A DNA stretch of 64,000 bases, taken from contig NZ_AOMO01000016.1 in the NCBI RefSeq assembly GCF_000338875.1, positions 91,651 to 155,650 on the forward strand, in the 5' to 3' direction. The DNA is from Vibrio mimicus CAIM 602. GTDB lineage: Bacteria; Pseudomonadota; Gammaproteobacteria; Enterobacterales; Vibrionaceae. Shown one piece after another: positions 27,251 through 38,000 of the stretch (positions within the stretch are counted from its first letter, which is position 1; every line of letters starts with the position of its first letter). Under the pieces are notes generated by a model. It worked only from the letters and a program-made list of their open reading frames with translations, was not told the DNA's origin and did no database searches. The position numbers and the translations under genes were made by a program.

Positions 27251-28588
27251 GTGAAAATTCGCAGTACTGCTCTCGTCAAAGGATTTCGCCAGTCAGCGCC
27301 CTACGTTAACGCCCACCGTGGAAAAACCATGGTCGTCATGCTGGGAGGAGAAGCAATTGCCGATAAAAACTTCCCCAACATCATTAGCGATATCGCTTTG
27401 CTGCACAGCCTTGGCGTAAAAATCGTACTGGTGCACGGCGCTCGTCCACAAATCAATCAAATCCTTGAGAGAAATCAGCGAGATACGCCTTACCATAAAG
27501 GGGTTCGGATTACTGACGAATCTTCACTCGGTTTAGTAATGCAAGCCGCAGGACAACTGCAACACGCGATCACCGCGCGTCTTTCTATGAGTCTGAACAA
27601 TACGCCGATGGCCGGCACTCAGCTCAACGTGGTCAGTGGCAATTTCATCATCTCTCAACCACTAGGTATAGATGATGGTGTCGATTACTGCCACAGCGGA
27701 CGCATTCGCCGGATTGATGTAGAAGGCATCAACCGCATGTTGGATTTAGGTTCGATTGTTCTGCTTGGCCCGATTGCCAGCTCTGTCACAGGTGAGTGTT
27801 TCAATCTACTTTCCGAAGAAGTGGCTACGCAGGTTGCGATTAAACTTAAAGCCGACAAGCTGATAGGGTTTTGCCCGCAACAAGGGATCATCGATGCCAA
27901 AGGCAACGCGATTGCCGAACTCTTCCCGAGCGATGTTGAACGCCTCGTCAAAAGCATGGAGCAAGAGTGCGCACCAGATGATGAAGAATGCTTCAGCACC
28001 ATGCGTTTTTTACGTGCCGCTTTGAAAGCATGCCGTGCGGGGGTACCGCGCAGCCACTTGGTCAGTTACAAAGAAGATGGTGCGTTGATCCAAGAACTCT
28101 TTTCATTTGATGGTATTGGCACCCAGATCGTGATGGCCAGTGCAGAGCAGATCCGCGAAGCTACGATTGATGATATCGGCGGTATTTTTGATTTGATTCG
28201 CCCACTGGAAGAGCAAGGCATTCTGGTACGTCGCTCTCGTGAGCAACTGGAGCAAGAGATCCACAAGTTCACCATTATCGACAAAGATGGTTTAGTGATT
28301 GGTTGCTCGGCACTCTACCCTTACCCAGAGGAACGGATGGCAGAGATGGCTTGTGTGGCCATTCATCCTGAATATCGTGACGGTCACCGCGGTCTGCATT
28401 TATTGGTACACACTAAGCATCAAGCGAAGCAGATGGGCATTCGTCACCTATTTGTGCTTACTACTCACAGCACGCACTGGTTCCGCGAACAAGGCTTTAT
28501 TGAAGCGGATGTGGAAGCGCTGCCAATGGCCAAAAAGAGCCTATATAACTACCAACGCCGCTCAAAAATTTTGATGTTGCAGCTTTAA
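27251..28588 (+). CDS. argA: N-acetylglutamate synthase ArgA
   Basis: 445 aa from a GTG start at 27251 (reads [20 protein letters not shown]), chosen because an AAGGA site lies nine nt upstream and the N-terminus then matches known ArgA; the frame can be extended 11 codons upstream without similarity. First step of arginine synthesis. N-terminal amino-acid-kinase-like domain ([25 protein letters not shown]), which binds arginine for feedback inhibition; C-terminal GNAT domain (about 295-440) with the acetyl-CoA loop in [14 protein letters not shown]. Single gene closed by a strong terminator. Confidence 0.96.
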   Translation: MKIRSTALVKGFRQSAPYVNAHRGKTMVVMLGGEAIADKNFPNIISDIALLHSLGVKIVLVHGARPQINQILERNQRDTPYHKGVRITDESSLGLVMQAAGQLQHAITARLSMSLNNTPMAGTQLNVVSGNFIISQPLGIDDGVDYCHSGRIRRIDVEGINRMLDLGSIVLLGPIASSVTGECFNLLSEEVATQVAIKLKADKLIGFCPQQGIIDAKGNAIAELFPSDVERLVKSMEQECAPDDEECFSTMRFLRAALKACRAGVPRSHLVSYKEDGALIQELFSFDGIGTQIVMASAEQIREATIDDIGGIFDLIRPLEEQGILVRRSREQLEQEIHKFTIIDKDGLVIGCSALYPYPEERMAEMACVAIHPEYRDGHRGLHLLVHTKHQAKQMGIRHLFVLTTHSTHWFREQGFIEADVEALPMAKKSLYNYQRRSKILMLQL

Positions 28589-28623
28589 ATTCAAAGGCTT
28601 GATACACATGTGAAAAGAAGTGA

Positions 28624-28653
28624 AAAAAAGATGCAAGTTGTTGCATCTTTTTT
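28624..28653 (+). terminator. Terminator after argA
   Basis: Stem AAAAAAGATGCAA / TTGCATCTTTTTT with a 4-nt loop and a T-run. Confidence 0.9.
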
Positions 28654-28818
28654 GTGCGATTTTCGCTTTTATTTTGTGATAGAGATCGGTAGAATGCGCG
28701 CGTTTTGATTAAATGTTGTTCAATAATATTGTCAGGATTTGACGCTTGAGACCTTTCTCAATTTACGCATGGATTGCTTTTACTACTAAGTTCATCAGTA
28801 TCTAAGAGCAAATCGTCT

Positions 28819-29004
28819 ATGAAAACCGTTATATGTAACTCTCTACAAAGCTTCTGGGATATGGCTGATGCTGATTTTCTCTCCGGAGTCGATGTGCACT
28901 GTGTATTCCCTGCCAGTGACAATCTAAAAACGTTCCTACTTCAATCTTGTGAACGTTACCGGATCCGCAGCATCACTTTTACTAAAGCTTTTGCGAACGC
29001 CTAA
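28819..29004 (+). CDS. Small hypothetical protein (61 aa)
   Basis: An ATG at 28819 opens a 61-aa frame (MKTVICNSLQSFWDMADADF...) ending at 29004, with a TAAGAG ribosome-binding candidate ~11 nt upstream. It has three cysteines, no transmembrane helix and a balanced composition; nothing in it matches a family I know. It stands alone between the argA terminator and the convergent recD. The codon usage is unremarkable for the region, and a frame of this size could be chance, so the call is moderate. Confidence 0.5.
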   Translation: MKTVICNSLQSFWDMADADFLSGVDVHCVFPASDNLKTFLLQSCERYRIRSITFTKAFANA

Positions 29005-29033
29005 TGCCGTACCGCCATGGATTGGCGGAGCAT

Positions 29034-31154
29034 TTACTGCTCCAACCTTGCCACTAAACCACTTGCCCTTTGCGTTTTCACTTTAATTGCCCGCTGCAAT
29101 ACCTTGTTATCGCAATACAATTTGAGCTGTTTTTTCGCCCTAGTAATGCCGGTGTAAACTAGCTCACGAGTCAAAATCGGGCTGTAATCCGGCGGTAAAA
29201 TCAGCAAAGTTAAATCAAATTCACTGCCTTGCGATTTATGTATGGTCATGGCATACGCCGTTTCATGTTGCGGCACTCGGCTCGGTAACACGGCTTTGAT
29301 GCTGCCATCCGGCAACTCAAAATAGACTTTCAGTCTCCCCTGTTCATCTTCGCGATCGCGCATACACAAGCCAATATCGCCATTGTATAACCCTAGACCA
29401 TGATCGTTGCGCGTGACCATGATCGGCCGTCCGTGATACCAGATCTCTTCTTGGGTTTTAATCAGCTTATGAGCATTCAACGCCCGTTCAATACGAGTGT
29501 TCAGCCCCATTACCCCAAAATCGCCTTCACGCAGCGCACAGAGCAATCGGCAGCGACTGAACGCATCAAGTGCTGATTTGGCAAGTGTGAGCATGGTTTG
29601 CTTTGTCGACTCAAATTGCTCAGTCGATTGATTGAGCAAATTCAGATAAGGACGATAAGCCTGCACTAAGGTTTGCAGCAGTTGCTGATAATGCTCGCCA
29701 CTAAGGGCAAAATGTTCAATATCGCTGAACGATTGCTGCCACACAGTTTCAACGCGCGCCGGAGATCCACTGTTGATCGCTTTTGCCAGTTGACCAATGC
29801 CAGAGCGCGCATCAAAACGGTAGCTTTTTTGCAGCATACATAAGCAATCCGCCACCGGATTCACCGCTTTACTGGCAGTTTGGCGCAAAGAGGCAAACCC
29901 CGTCAGTTCAGCCAACTGCGTGCCCTGCTCATTGCCGTAACCTTGGTTCAGGAAGGTACAAATATCACCGAGCACCGCCCCCGCTTCCACCGAAGCCAAT
30001 TGATCTTTATCGCCAAGCAAAATCAACCGAGCGTGCTTGGGCAGCGCTTCGACCAGTTTCACCATCAAAGGCAAATCAACCATGGACGCTTCATCGACCA
30101 CCAACAGATCAAGATGGAGTGGATTACGTGCGTGATGACGAAACTCAGCGCTGCCCGGAATCGCGCCAAGCAAACGGTGAATCGTGCTGGAAGTGCTCGG
30201 GATCGCCGCAGCGATCTCAGGCTCTATCGCCAGCTGACTCACCGCTTTACCCATCGATTCGGTTAACCGTGCCGCGGCTTTGCCGGTTGGGGCAATCAAT
30301 TTGATCTCTGGCACTTTACCTTGCGCCATACTTTGACTAATCAGTGCCGCCAAAAGCTTGGTGACTGTGGTGGTTTTGCCGGTTCCCGGCCCACCGGAAA
30401 TCACCGCAAAACGGCGGGTGAGCGCGACGGCTGCCGCCACTTTTTGCCAGTTTAAGCAGTGAGTAAGCGGAATAAGCTGCTCTAAAGGTTGCAAATCCGC
30501 GGCGCGCTGCGCTTTTTCGACCACGGCTTCAATCGCAGGCCAATCCAGCGCATCCGACTCCACCACATCCAATCGATCATTCAGCAGTTGAATCCGCTCG
30601 ACCGAACTTAGCGGCTTTTGCTGTAGTGCCTGCCACAAGCCTAAATAGTCGCGGGCAAATAAGGTATTCAGGCGTTCACGCAAGTTAGCCAGTTCAACAG
30701 GGCTTAAACGTTGGGGTGCAGCTAATTCAGTCAATCGTGCCGCCAGTTGCTTTTCATAATGCCAGTAGCGATGCAGATAGAGCCTTGCGCCATCAAACAT
30801 TAACGGCACCGCTTCACCTTGTTGCCCCACCAACGGCGAAGCTTGCAGTAAGGCTTGCCAGTCTACCGCTAACCAACGCTCACAGTGCTGCAAACTCGCT
30901 TCGCCATAAAGGCCAATCAGCGCCGCCAGATCGCAGCGATTACCGTGTGCATCCCACAGTGGCAAACAGATGTGTCCACGCCCAAGTTCTGCACTGAGCG
31001 CCGCGCTCAGTACACTCAACAGCTCACTTTCTGCAGCGTTGTGCCCTGCCAATGCGGCTTGTTTACCAATAAAGCGGGCAAACTGCACATCCAAAGGACG
31101 CAGCGCGCCTTGTGCCGGCAGACGTTTCGCTACTTCACTATCCCAAAACATCAT
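29034..31154 (-). CDS. recD: Exodeoxyribonuclease V subunit alpha (RecD)
   Basis: A 706-aa 5'-3' SF1B helicase, the fast motor of RecBCD. Walker A in SGGPGTGKTTTVTKLL (about residue 250), Walker B region LLVVDEASMVDLPLM, and C-terminal motif VI region AMTIHKSQGSEFD followed by VYTGITRAKKQL. Longer than E. coli RecD (608 aa) mainly in the N-terminal and middle parts, as usual in vibrios. The ATG at 31154 overlaps the recB stop (ATGA), so translation is coupled. Confidence 0.97.
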   Translation of the reverse strand: MMFWDSEVAKRLPAQGALRPLDVQFARFIGKQAALAGHNAAESELLSVLSAALSAELGRGHICLPLWDAHGNRCDLAALIGLYGEASLQHCERWLAVDWQALLQASPLVGQQGEAVPLMFDGARLYLHRYWHYEKQLAARLTELAAPQRLSPVELANLRERLNTLFARDYLGLWQALQQKPLSSVERIQLLNDRLDVVESDALDWPAIEAVVEKAQRAADLQPLEQLIPLTHCLNWQKVAAAVALTRRFAVISGGPGTGKTTTVTKLLAALISQSMAQGKVPEIKLIAPTGKAAARLTESMGKAVSQLAIEPEIAAAIPSTSSTIHRLLGAIPGSAEFRHHARNPLHLDLLVVDEASMVDLPLMVKLVEALPKHARLILLGDKDQLASVEAGAVLGDICTFLNQGYGNEQGTQLAELTGFASLRQTASKAVNPVADCLCMLQKSYRFDARSGIGQLAKAINSGSPARVETVWQQSFSDIEHFALSGEHYQQLLQTLVQAYRPYLNLLNQSTEQFESTKQTMLTLAKSALDAFSRCRLLCALREGDFGVMGLNTRIERALNAHKLIKTQEEIWYHGRPIMVTRNDHGLGLYNGDIGLCMRDREDEQGRLKVYFELPDGSIKAVLPSRVPQHETAYAMTIHKSQGSEFDLTLLILPPDYSPILTRELVYTGITRAKKQLKLYCDNKVLQRAIKVKTQRASGLVARLEQ

Positions 31155-34100
31155 AAATCAAGCTCCATCTGCCCAGCTTTACCCGCTCTTTGTGCCAGCT
31201 CGCGCCCTGCAATCAATCCATCCAACTCATCTAACAAGGCCAAGCTTGGCTTGGTGTGGAACACGCCTTGATCGGTGCGCCCATCCATCCCGCGTAAAAA
31301 GAGATAAAACACGCCGCCGAAATGCTGCTCGTAGTCGTAATGGGCTAAACGGCTGCGCAAAAAGCGATGCAGCGCTAACGCGTAAATTTGGTATTGCAGA
31401 TCGTAGCGGTGATCGGCCATCGCACTGCCCAAACGCTGTGGATGATACGCCGCTGGATCGTCACCTAAATGGTTGGATTTCCAGTCCAGCACGTAATAGC
31501 GCCCCTGATATTGAAACACCAGATCGATAAAACCTTTGAGCATGCCTTGCACCGAGTGAAAACCGAGATCACCCGCGTGTGCCGAGAGCGGATCATGGCG
31601 CTGGGTAATGCGATTCAGGGTTGGCGCATCCAACACTTCGATTGGCAGTAAAAACTCCAACTCGGTCAGACGCTGGGCGGCCATAATCTGTTGTAAGCGC
31701 AGCGCTTTACCATCCAGTGGCGTGCTCAATACGGTGTCGACCAAGTGTTGCAACACCGGCAGCCACTCAGTTTCAATCTGCTCACTTTCCATCAAATCAA
31801 GGATGATTTTAGTATTGGGTTCACTGTGTGCCGATTGCTGGAAATCCACCTCTTCAAACAGCGAATGCAAGAAAGTGCCGGGGCGTGCACCACGCGGGAA
31901 ATTGAAAATCGAGCGCTCGACAGATTCCAGCGCCGCTCCATCACGCTCTTGCGCACTATCAAGATCAAAACCGCCCACTTCAAGCAAGGGGATGTCTTGC
32001 AAAGGATCATGGCGAGCATGACTCGATTGCATCACCAAGCCTGAGTAACTGGTCACTCGCCAGCGGCGATCAATCGCTTGGCTTAACTCACGGGCAGTCA
32101 GCTCTCGCTCGTCCAATTGGGGTGGCTGATACGCTTGCTCAAAACGCTTCGGTGGTGGGCATTGCGCGACATCTGGCAAGTTTTCACACTGTTTGAGCAG
32201 AGCTTGCTGCAGATCCGCAATACCGCCCTCTTGACCATCTTGCAGCAGGAAACCGATCGCACTGCGATGCGCCGAGGTCGGCTCTTGGCTCGAATTGCCG
32301 TTACGCAGCGGTGCAATGCCGATAAAACAGCCATACACAGCGCGAGTGAGCGCCACATACAGCAAGCGTAAATCTTCTGCCAAACGTTCTTGATCGGCTT
32401 TGGCTAACGCCTCTTCATTGCCGGTTAAATCGACCCAAGTAGTGGCCGATTCAGCATCGTAATATTTGCCTTCGCTGCTCTCGCGATAGCTCATCACAAA
32501 CGGCAAAAATACCAGCGGGTACTCAAGCCCTTTTGATTTGTGAATGGTGACGATCTGCACCAAACGCCGCTCAGATTCGAGGCGCTGGATCTGCTCATCA
32601 CTGCCACCGAGCCCTTGCGCAGCATCCGCCATCGCCTGAGTCAGAAAACGCAGTAAGCCCTGATCGCTATCGATCTCACGTGTCGCTTGCTGCAAGAGTT
32701 CGCTGATGTGCAGATAGTCGGTGAGCCAGCGCTCGCCTTCACTTTCCGCCAGCCAACGCTCGGCAATGTGGCGCTGAGTTAACACCGCGCGCAGCATCGG
32801 TAGTACGCCGCGCTCACTCCACAAGCGGCGATATTGACGAAATTCGGCAATCAACTGTTCCCATTCGTTTTCATCGTTATTCAGCGCATCCAGCTCGCTG
32901 GCGGTTAACGCAAACAGATTCGAGGCGATGGCCGCACGGAGCAAGCGTTCATCTTCTGGCTGCCACACGGCGAGCAGCAAGCGTTCAATATCTTGTGCCA
33001 CATCGCTGGCAAACACGCTGTCACGGTTGGAAAGATACACACTGGCTATGCCCTGCTGACTGAGCGCATCACGCACCATGCGCGCTTCATTACCGGTGCG
33101 CACCAGCACCGCCAGATCGCCCGCTTCAATCGCCTCGCCGCGATGAAAGAATGCCGCGCCAGAGGCCGAAGCAGTCAAAACATGCTGAATTTGCGCCGCA
33201 CACGCCTCGGCCATTTGCGCGTAGTAATCGGTTTTGCTTTGTGGTTTATCAAGATCTTCCGGCCACCAATAGGTCAAGGCTGGTTGTACTTGCCCCTCCA
33301 GTGACCAATGGCGTTTATCAGCACCAGGGCTTGCTGCAACAGGCTGAAAGGGAATGTCATTACTGTAAATAAACGGATGAGTCGCAGAGCTGAACACTTG
33401 GTTCACGGCCGCCACCATCGCCGCGCTGGAGCGCCAGTTCGTGCCCAAGGTGTAGTGAGCGCTCACCTGATTGCGCGCTTTGATGTAAGTGAAAATATCG
33501 GCGCCACGGAAGGCGTAAATCGCCTGTTTCGGGTCGCCGATCATGAGCAATCCACACTGCGGATGATCAAGATACAGCCGACTAAAAATGCTGTACTGCA
33601 GCGGATCGGTATCTTGGAATTCGTCAATCATCGCCACCGGATACAGCGTGCGAATCCGCTCGCCCAATAGCCCTTGCTCATCATTATCCAGCGCAGCGCT
33701 GAGTTGAGTGAGTAAGTCATCAAACGAGAGCCAATGATGGGTGGATTTGGCTTTCGCCAACCAGTGACGACAGTGATGAATCGCATGCACCAAAAGCGGT
33801 GTTTTGAGTGACACAGTCTCAGCAAGAAATGCTTCTATTCGTTCAAACAGCGCTAATTGTGGCGGATTGCCTTTCTTTGATTTGGCAAGCAACCCGCTTT
33901 GGGTGAACTCTTCAAGCTCTGACGGCACGTGCAGATCGTGCGTTTCACTTTGCGCCCAAGTATCCAGAATCGGTAAGCGGCGCAGCAGCGCATTTTGGCT
34001 ATTTTTGTGCAGGTCAGAGCCAGTTACGGCAGGCTCAATCTCCTCTCGCTCCGCTAACCAGTGCTGCTTAATCTCGGAAATGCGCGCTATCTGTGCTTGT

Positions 34101-34777
34101 TGCAGCGCGGCCAAATCCCCTTCCATTAAAGGTGTGGTCAGTTTGACTGGCGGCCCAGAAAGATAACCGGCAATCTCAGCCAACAGCGCAGAGGGCGCCG
34201 GCCATAAGCGGCGCACTTCGCTCGCGAGGGCAATGGGCAAAGGATAGAACTGTCTGCGCCAATAATCGGCCACCACTTGGGCTTTGAGGCGACTTTCATC
34301 AGTGACGAATTCATTTTCAAAGCGACTGCCCGATTCAAACGCATTTTGCGTCAGCATGCGTTGGCAAAAACCGTGGATGGTGAAAATGGCCGCTTCATCC
34401 ATCTGTCGCTCGGCACTCAGCAACAAAGAGACGGCTAAGTTGTGATCGGTAAATTCAGCCAGCAGCGAGCGAAGCAGTGGATCGTCACTTGCACCGCGGG
34501 CAAAGGCGAGGCGCGCATCGTGCAAGCGGCGACGAATACGGTCACGCAGCTCAGCGGTGGCCGCTTCGGTAAAAGTCACCACCAGAATTTGATCAACGCT
34601 TAGCGGATGCGCGTGGCGAGTTTCCACGCAGCCATGCCCAAGCACCAGACGCAAATAGAGTCCGGCAATGGTGTAGGTTTTTCCGGTGCCTGCCGAAGCT
34701 TCAATCAGCCGCGCTCCATGCAAGGGAAAGCGCAACGTATCGAGCGTAACAGCGAGCTTATTTGAATCGGCACTCAT
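31151..34777 (-). CDS. recB: Exodeoxyribonuclease V subunit beta (RecB)
   Basis: A 1208-aa 3'-5' SF1A helicase-nuclease. Walker A near the N-terminus (EASAGTGKTYTIAGLYLR, about 22-40), DEFQDTDPLQ (motif II), and later helicase motifs in TIHKSKGLEYPLVFLP and LLYVALTRAVYG. The C-terminal nuclease domain has the catalytic Asp and Asp-x-Lys in GFIDLVFQYQG and YVLDWKSNHLG (about 1080-1098). Partner of RecC and RecD in double-strand-break repair and Chi-dependent recombination. No ptrA gene lies between recC and recB, unlike E. coli. Confidence 0.97.
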   Translation of the reverse strand: MSADSNKLAVTLDTLRFPLHGARLIEASAGTGKTYTIAGLYLRLVLGHGCVETRHAHPLSVDQILVVTFTEAATAELRDRIRRRLHDARLAFARGASDDPLLRSLLAEFTDHNLAVSLLLSAERQMDEAAIFTIHGFCQRMLTQNAFESGSRFENEFVTDESRLKAQVVADYWRRQFYPLPIALASEVRRLWPAPSALLAEIAGYLSGPPVKLTTPLMEGDLAALQQAQIARISEIKQHWLAEREEIEPAVTGSDLHKNSQNALLRRLPILDTWAQSETHDLHVPSELEEFTQSGLLAKSKKGNPPQLALFERIEAFLAETVSLKTPLLVHAIHHCRHWLAKAKSTHHWLSFDDLLTQLSAALDNDEQGLLGERIRTLYPVAMIDEFQDTDPLQYSIFSRLYLDHPQCGLLMIGDPKQAIYAFRGADIFTYIKARNQVSAHYTLGTNWRSSAAMVAAVNQVFSSATHPFIYSNDIPFQPVAASPGADKRHWSLEGQVQPALTYWWPEDLDKPQSKTDYYAQMAEACAAQIQHVLTASASGAAFFHRGEAIEAGDLAVLVRTGNEARMVRDALSQQGIASVYLSNRDSVFASDVAQDIERLLLAVWQPEDERLLRAAIASNLFALTASELDALNNDENEWEQLIAEFRQYRRLWSERGVLPMLRAVLTQRHIAERWLAESEGERWLTDYLHISELLQQATREIDSDQGLLRFLTQAMADAAQGLGGSDEQIQRLESERRLVQIVTIHKSKGLEYPLVFLPFVMSYRESSEGKYYDAESATTWVDLTGNEEALAKADQERLAEDLRLLYVALTRAVYGCFIGIAPLRNGNSSQEPTSAHRSAIGFLLQDGQEGGIADLQQALLKQCENLPDVAQCPPPKRFEQAYQPPQLDERELTARELSQAIDRRWRVTSYSGLVMQSSHARHDPLQDIPLLEVGGFDLDSAQERDGAALESVERSIFNFPRGARPGTFLHSLFEEVDFQQSAHSEPNTKIILDLMESEQIETEWLPVLQHLVDTVLSTPLDGKALRLQQIMAAQRLTELEFLLPIEVLDAPTLNRITQRHDPLSAHAGDLGFHSVQGMLKGFIDLVFQYQGRYYVLDWKSNHLGDDPAAYHPQRLGSAMADHRYDLQYQIYALALHRFLRSRLAHYDYEQHFGGVFYLFLRGMDGRTDQGVFHTKPSLALLDELDGLIAGRELAQRAGKAGQMELDL

Positions 34778-34926
34778 CAGCCTTAATCCTTCTATCTACA
34801 GAGATGTGATACAAGACGAATATTTCTCTGCATTAAACTAAAAACCGTGATTGAGTATGGGCTTATGGGATCCACTTCACGGCACAAGCCAAGGCAGCGC
34901 TTTACACTGCGCGCACGTTAACAAAT

Positions 34927-35049
34927 TCATTTGTTACACAAGAATTTAGGTCCCTCTGACCTGTGGCCGTACAGCGAACGCCCTACACCAATAATGATTT
35001 TCTGGCGGCCACCTACTTCCCACGCTTCTCTCATTTCCAATCCATTCAT
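34927..35049 (-). CDS. Possible 40-aa ORF between recC and recB
   Basis: An ATG at 35049, two nt after the recC stop codon, opens a frame of 40 codons (MNGLEMREAWEVGGRQKIII...) ending in LCNK. It is basic and hydrophilic, with one cysteine. The upstream Shine-Dalgarno match is weak (AGGCC), so re-initiation after recC would be the likely mode of expression. No known family. It fills about half of the 274-nt gap to recB. Confidence 0.35.
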   Translation of the reverse strand: MNGLEMREAWEVGGRQKIIIGVGRSLYGHRSEGPKFLCNK

Positions 35050-35051
35050 GG

Positions 35052-38000
35052 TTAGGCCTGTTCGGCATCTTGCACTTGTAAACGCGGTGTTTGCAGCACT
35101 GTGATGGCCAATTGGCGCAGCGTTTTTGCCAGTTCATCACTCCACTGCGGCCAAATACGCGCGATGTAGCGATTACCGCCTTCACCCTTGATGTAAAAGC
35201 TATCGTTGAAGGTGTCCGCCATTTTCTTGTAGGACTTCTCTTCATCTTCCTGCCATTTGCCACGGGAAAATCCGGCCTCAACGCAAACCAACGCCGTTTT
35301 CGGGAAATAAGCCAAAGGCTGGTTCATGCCTTGGCAAAACAGCGCCACCAGTTCACTCAGTAGCGCCTTGGCTTGCTGCGCGTCATTAAGTGGCGGCAGC
35401 ATTTGGTGCTGCACTCCTTCTTTGCGTTCATAACCAATCAAATGGGTCGTGACGGCTTTGCCGCTCGCCGCCAAGCAGAGATGATCAATCCATGCGGCTA
35501 ATAAATCTTCCGAGCGAATCGCGCCACTGCGCGCACGCACCAAGCCAGATTGATAACGCTTCACGAGCCAACCACGTAGTAAAACCTCTCGGCCATCGTC
35601 AAAGGGCTGTAAGCGTAGATCAATCTCTTCATCGTCCAGTGGTTGGTGACACAAAAAGCCAATTTTTTCCGCCAGCGCCAAAGCTTGTTGCGCACTTTGC
35701 GCCAATTCAAGATCGCCAAACGCCGCCACCGGCAACTTGCCTTGCGCTCGTTGCTGCTTAGCAAACTGCGCCACCACTTGGTCACGCTCTGCGCCATCGC
35801 GGCAAGCGAGCAGATTTTCCACCAACTCATCACGCAGCTGATACGCGCTCAATCCATCCAAAGCAAACGGCTCATCATCTTCCAGCACGGCAAGCGGCGG
35901 CTCAAAGCTCACTTTCAAACGGCGTTTGAAGAAATACTCCACTGGCAGACGCCAAAAACGTTGCAACTCGACCAGATCCAACTCCATCGGCCAACTCACT
36001 TCGAGCAGATAATCACTGAGTGGCGTGAGAAAATCGGCACTGCTCTGCCCTTGGCGACGAGCGGCAGGTAGCCATTCACGGGCAAAACTGCCAGCGATAA
36101 ACGCCTGCGGGCTGAACGGCACCATAGGATACTGGGTGGTTAAGTGCTCAACCAAGCGACGTCCGGAGTCATCACTTTCTAGATTTTCATCGCCTGCCAA
36201 GCAGTAGTTCTGCTCGCAATATTCCAAAAGCTCGCTGACCAGCACTGAAGGCACGCGCTCGCTGTTATCTTGAATCGAGCGGCCTACATAGCTGATATAC
36301 AGCTGTTCTTTGGCTGACAACAAGGCTTCGAGGAACAGGTAGCGCGACTCTTCACGCCGTGAACGGTCGCCAACTCGGCGCTGCACATTACGCAGGTCAA
36401 ACCCTTCCACCATTTCATTGGGTGGATAAACCCCATCATTCATGCCGAGCAGACACACTCTGCGAAACGGGATCGAACGCATCGGCATCAGGGTACAGAA
36501 GTTCACTTGTCCCGCTAAAAAGCGTTGGCTAATCCGAGTTCCGGAGAGTTTATTGGTTAGCACTTGGCGAATGATGGCCGGCGAAATCGCTTGTTGGTAG
36601 CCCGCGTCGGCCAACTGCTGTTTTAGGTTCACCAAGCTATCGCGGATGGTTTTCAGCGCCAGCTCACCTTGTAAATCGACACTAAAACAGCGCTCCAACA
36701 GTTCGTTGAGCCAATAACGCCACTGTTCCATGCTTTGGGTTTGTGCAAGCTGGCTACGCAGCTCGCTGAGCGTTTGTACAAAGTGTGCGAGCTTACCCGC
36801 CAACTCAGCGCTCATACCTTGCACTTGGTTATAGGGTGCAAGCCACTGGCCGCCACCAAGCTCATACAACCCCGCTTCAGCCGGCATAGCGTAACCCAGT
36901 AACATACGTTCAATGCCAAACTGCCACGTATTTTGTTCACTGGCGGGCAGTTCAAACTCCGCACCCGTGTCGCTATTCAGCCCCCAACGAATGCCGGCTT
37001 CTTCGACCCAACATTTGGCAGTGGCAAACTCTTCTTCATCAATCGCAAACCTTGCCATAATCGCCGGGGTTTCAAGTAGCTCAAGCAGTTCTGACGCCAG
37101 ACAACGCGATTGCGGCAGTGCTAACAACTGCAAGAAGGCGGTTAAAATCGGGCTTTCCTGATCAGCGCTGCGATCAGAAATCGAAAACGGAATAAAACGC
37201 TCACCGGGCGCGTTGCCAAACACCGCCTGAATGTAAGGTGCATAGGCGTTAATGTCCGGCACCATCACAATCACATCGCGCGGTTTTAGGCTGGGATCGC
37301 GCTCAAACTCAGCCAGCAGTCGGTCGTGCAGCACTTCCACTTCACGAATCGGGCTGTGACACAAGGCAATCTGCAGGGAATCATCCTGCTCGGCAATGCT
37401 GGGTTTATGGCCGCTGCTGGCAAACTTGGCATCGTCTTGATGCTCTTGCAGATGCAAAATATCCGCTTGGATGTGATGCAGCAGCGAGTCGCGTTGAATG
37501 TCAATAAACAGCTCTAATTCGGACTGATCGTTTTGTGCCAGAAGATAGAGATTATCGCGCCCCATTTTGCCCATCGAGGCCAGTAAGCTATTGCCCACCG
37601 CGTGACTCAGGTGCATCGACTCTTGCAGATAGTTTTCCACATCGCCTTTGAGCGGCGAGACTTCACTGCCGACGGTGACTTGCTCACCGTTAATGTGCAG
37701 CAGTTTGCGTTTTTGCGCTGCCACTCGCGCCAGATATTTACGGTCACGAATGTCGCCCCAATAGTGCTGACAAGGGTTGGTCAGCATCAGGTGCACGTCG
37801 ATATGCTCACCCATCGCGCGCAGCGCATCAATATAACGGGGCGGCAGCGCGGAAATACCGAAGATGAACAACCGCTTAGGCCATGTGCTGCGATCAAAGT
37901 TGCCACTGGCCAACTGCTCAATAAAACGCTGATATAGGTTGGCACGGTGATAAATCGAATGTCCTTGCTCACGAGTGTAAGCATAGAGTTCACGCCACAA

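Larger units (their letters stand above)
28589..29033. other. Region between argA and recD
   Basis: 445 nt with the argA terminator, a plus-strand promoter-like AT-rich stretch near 28660-28760, and one small ORF (28819-29004, listed separately). recD ends convergently at 29034 and I see no clear terminator for it. Confidence 0.55.

Noticed and set aside
29783..34166. Several long plus-strand frames antisense to recB and recD
   Set aside because: Typical shadow frames of GC-richer genes; composition is biased (Arg, Ser, His, Gln) and no family is recognisable.
34946..35281. 111-codon minus-strand frame overlapping the recC 3' end
   Set aside because: Most of it is recC in another frame; the short ORF starting after the recC stop is a better candidate.
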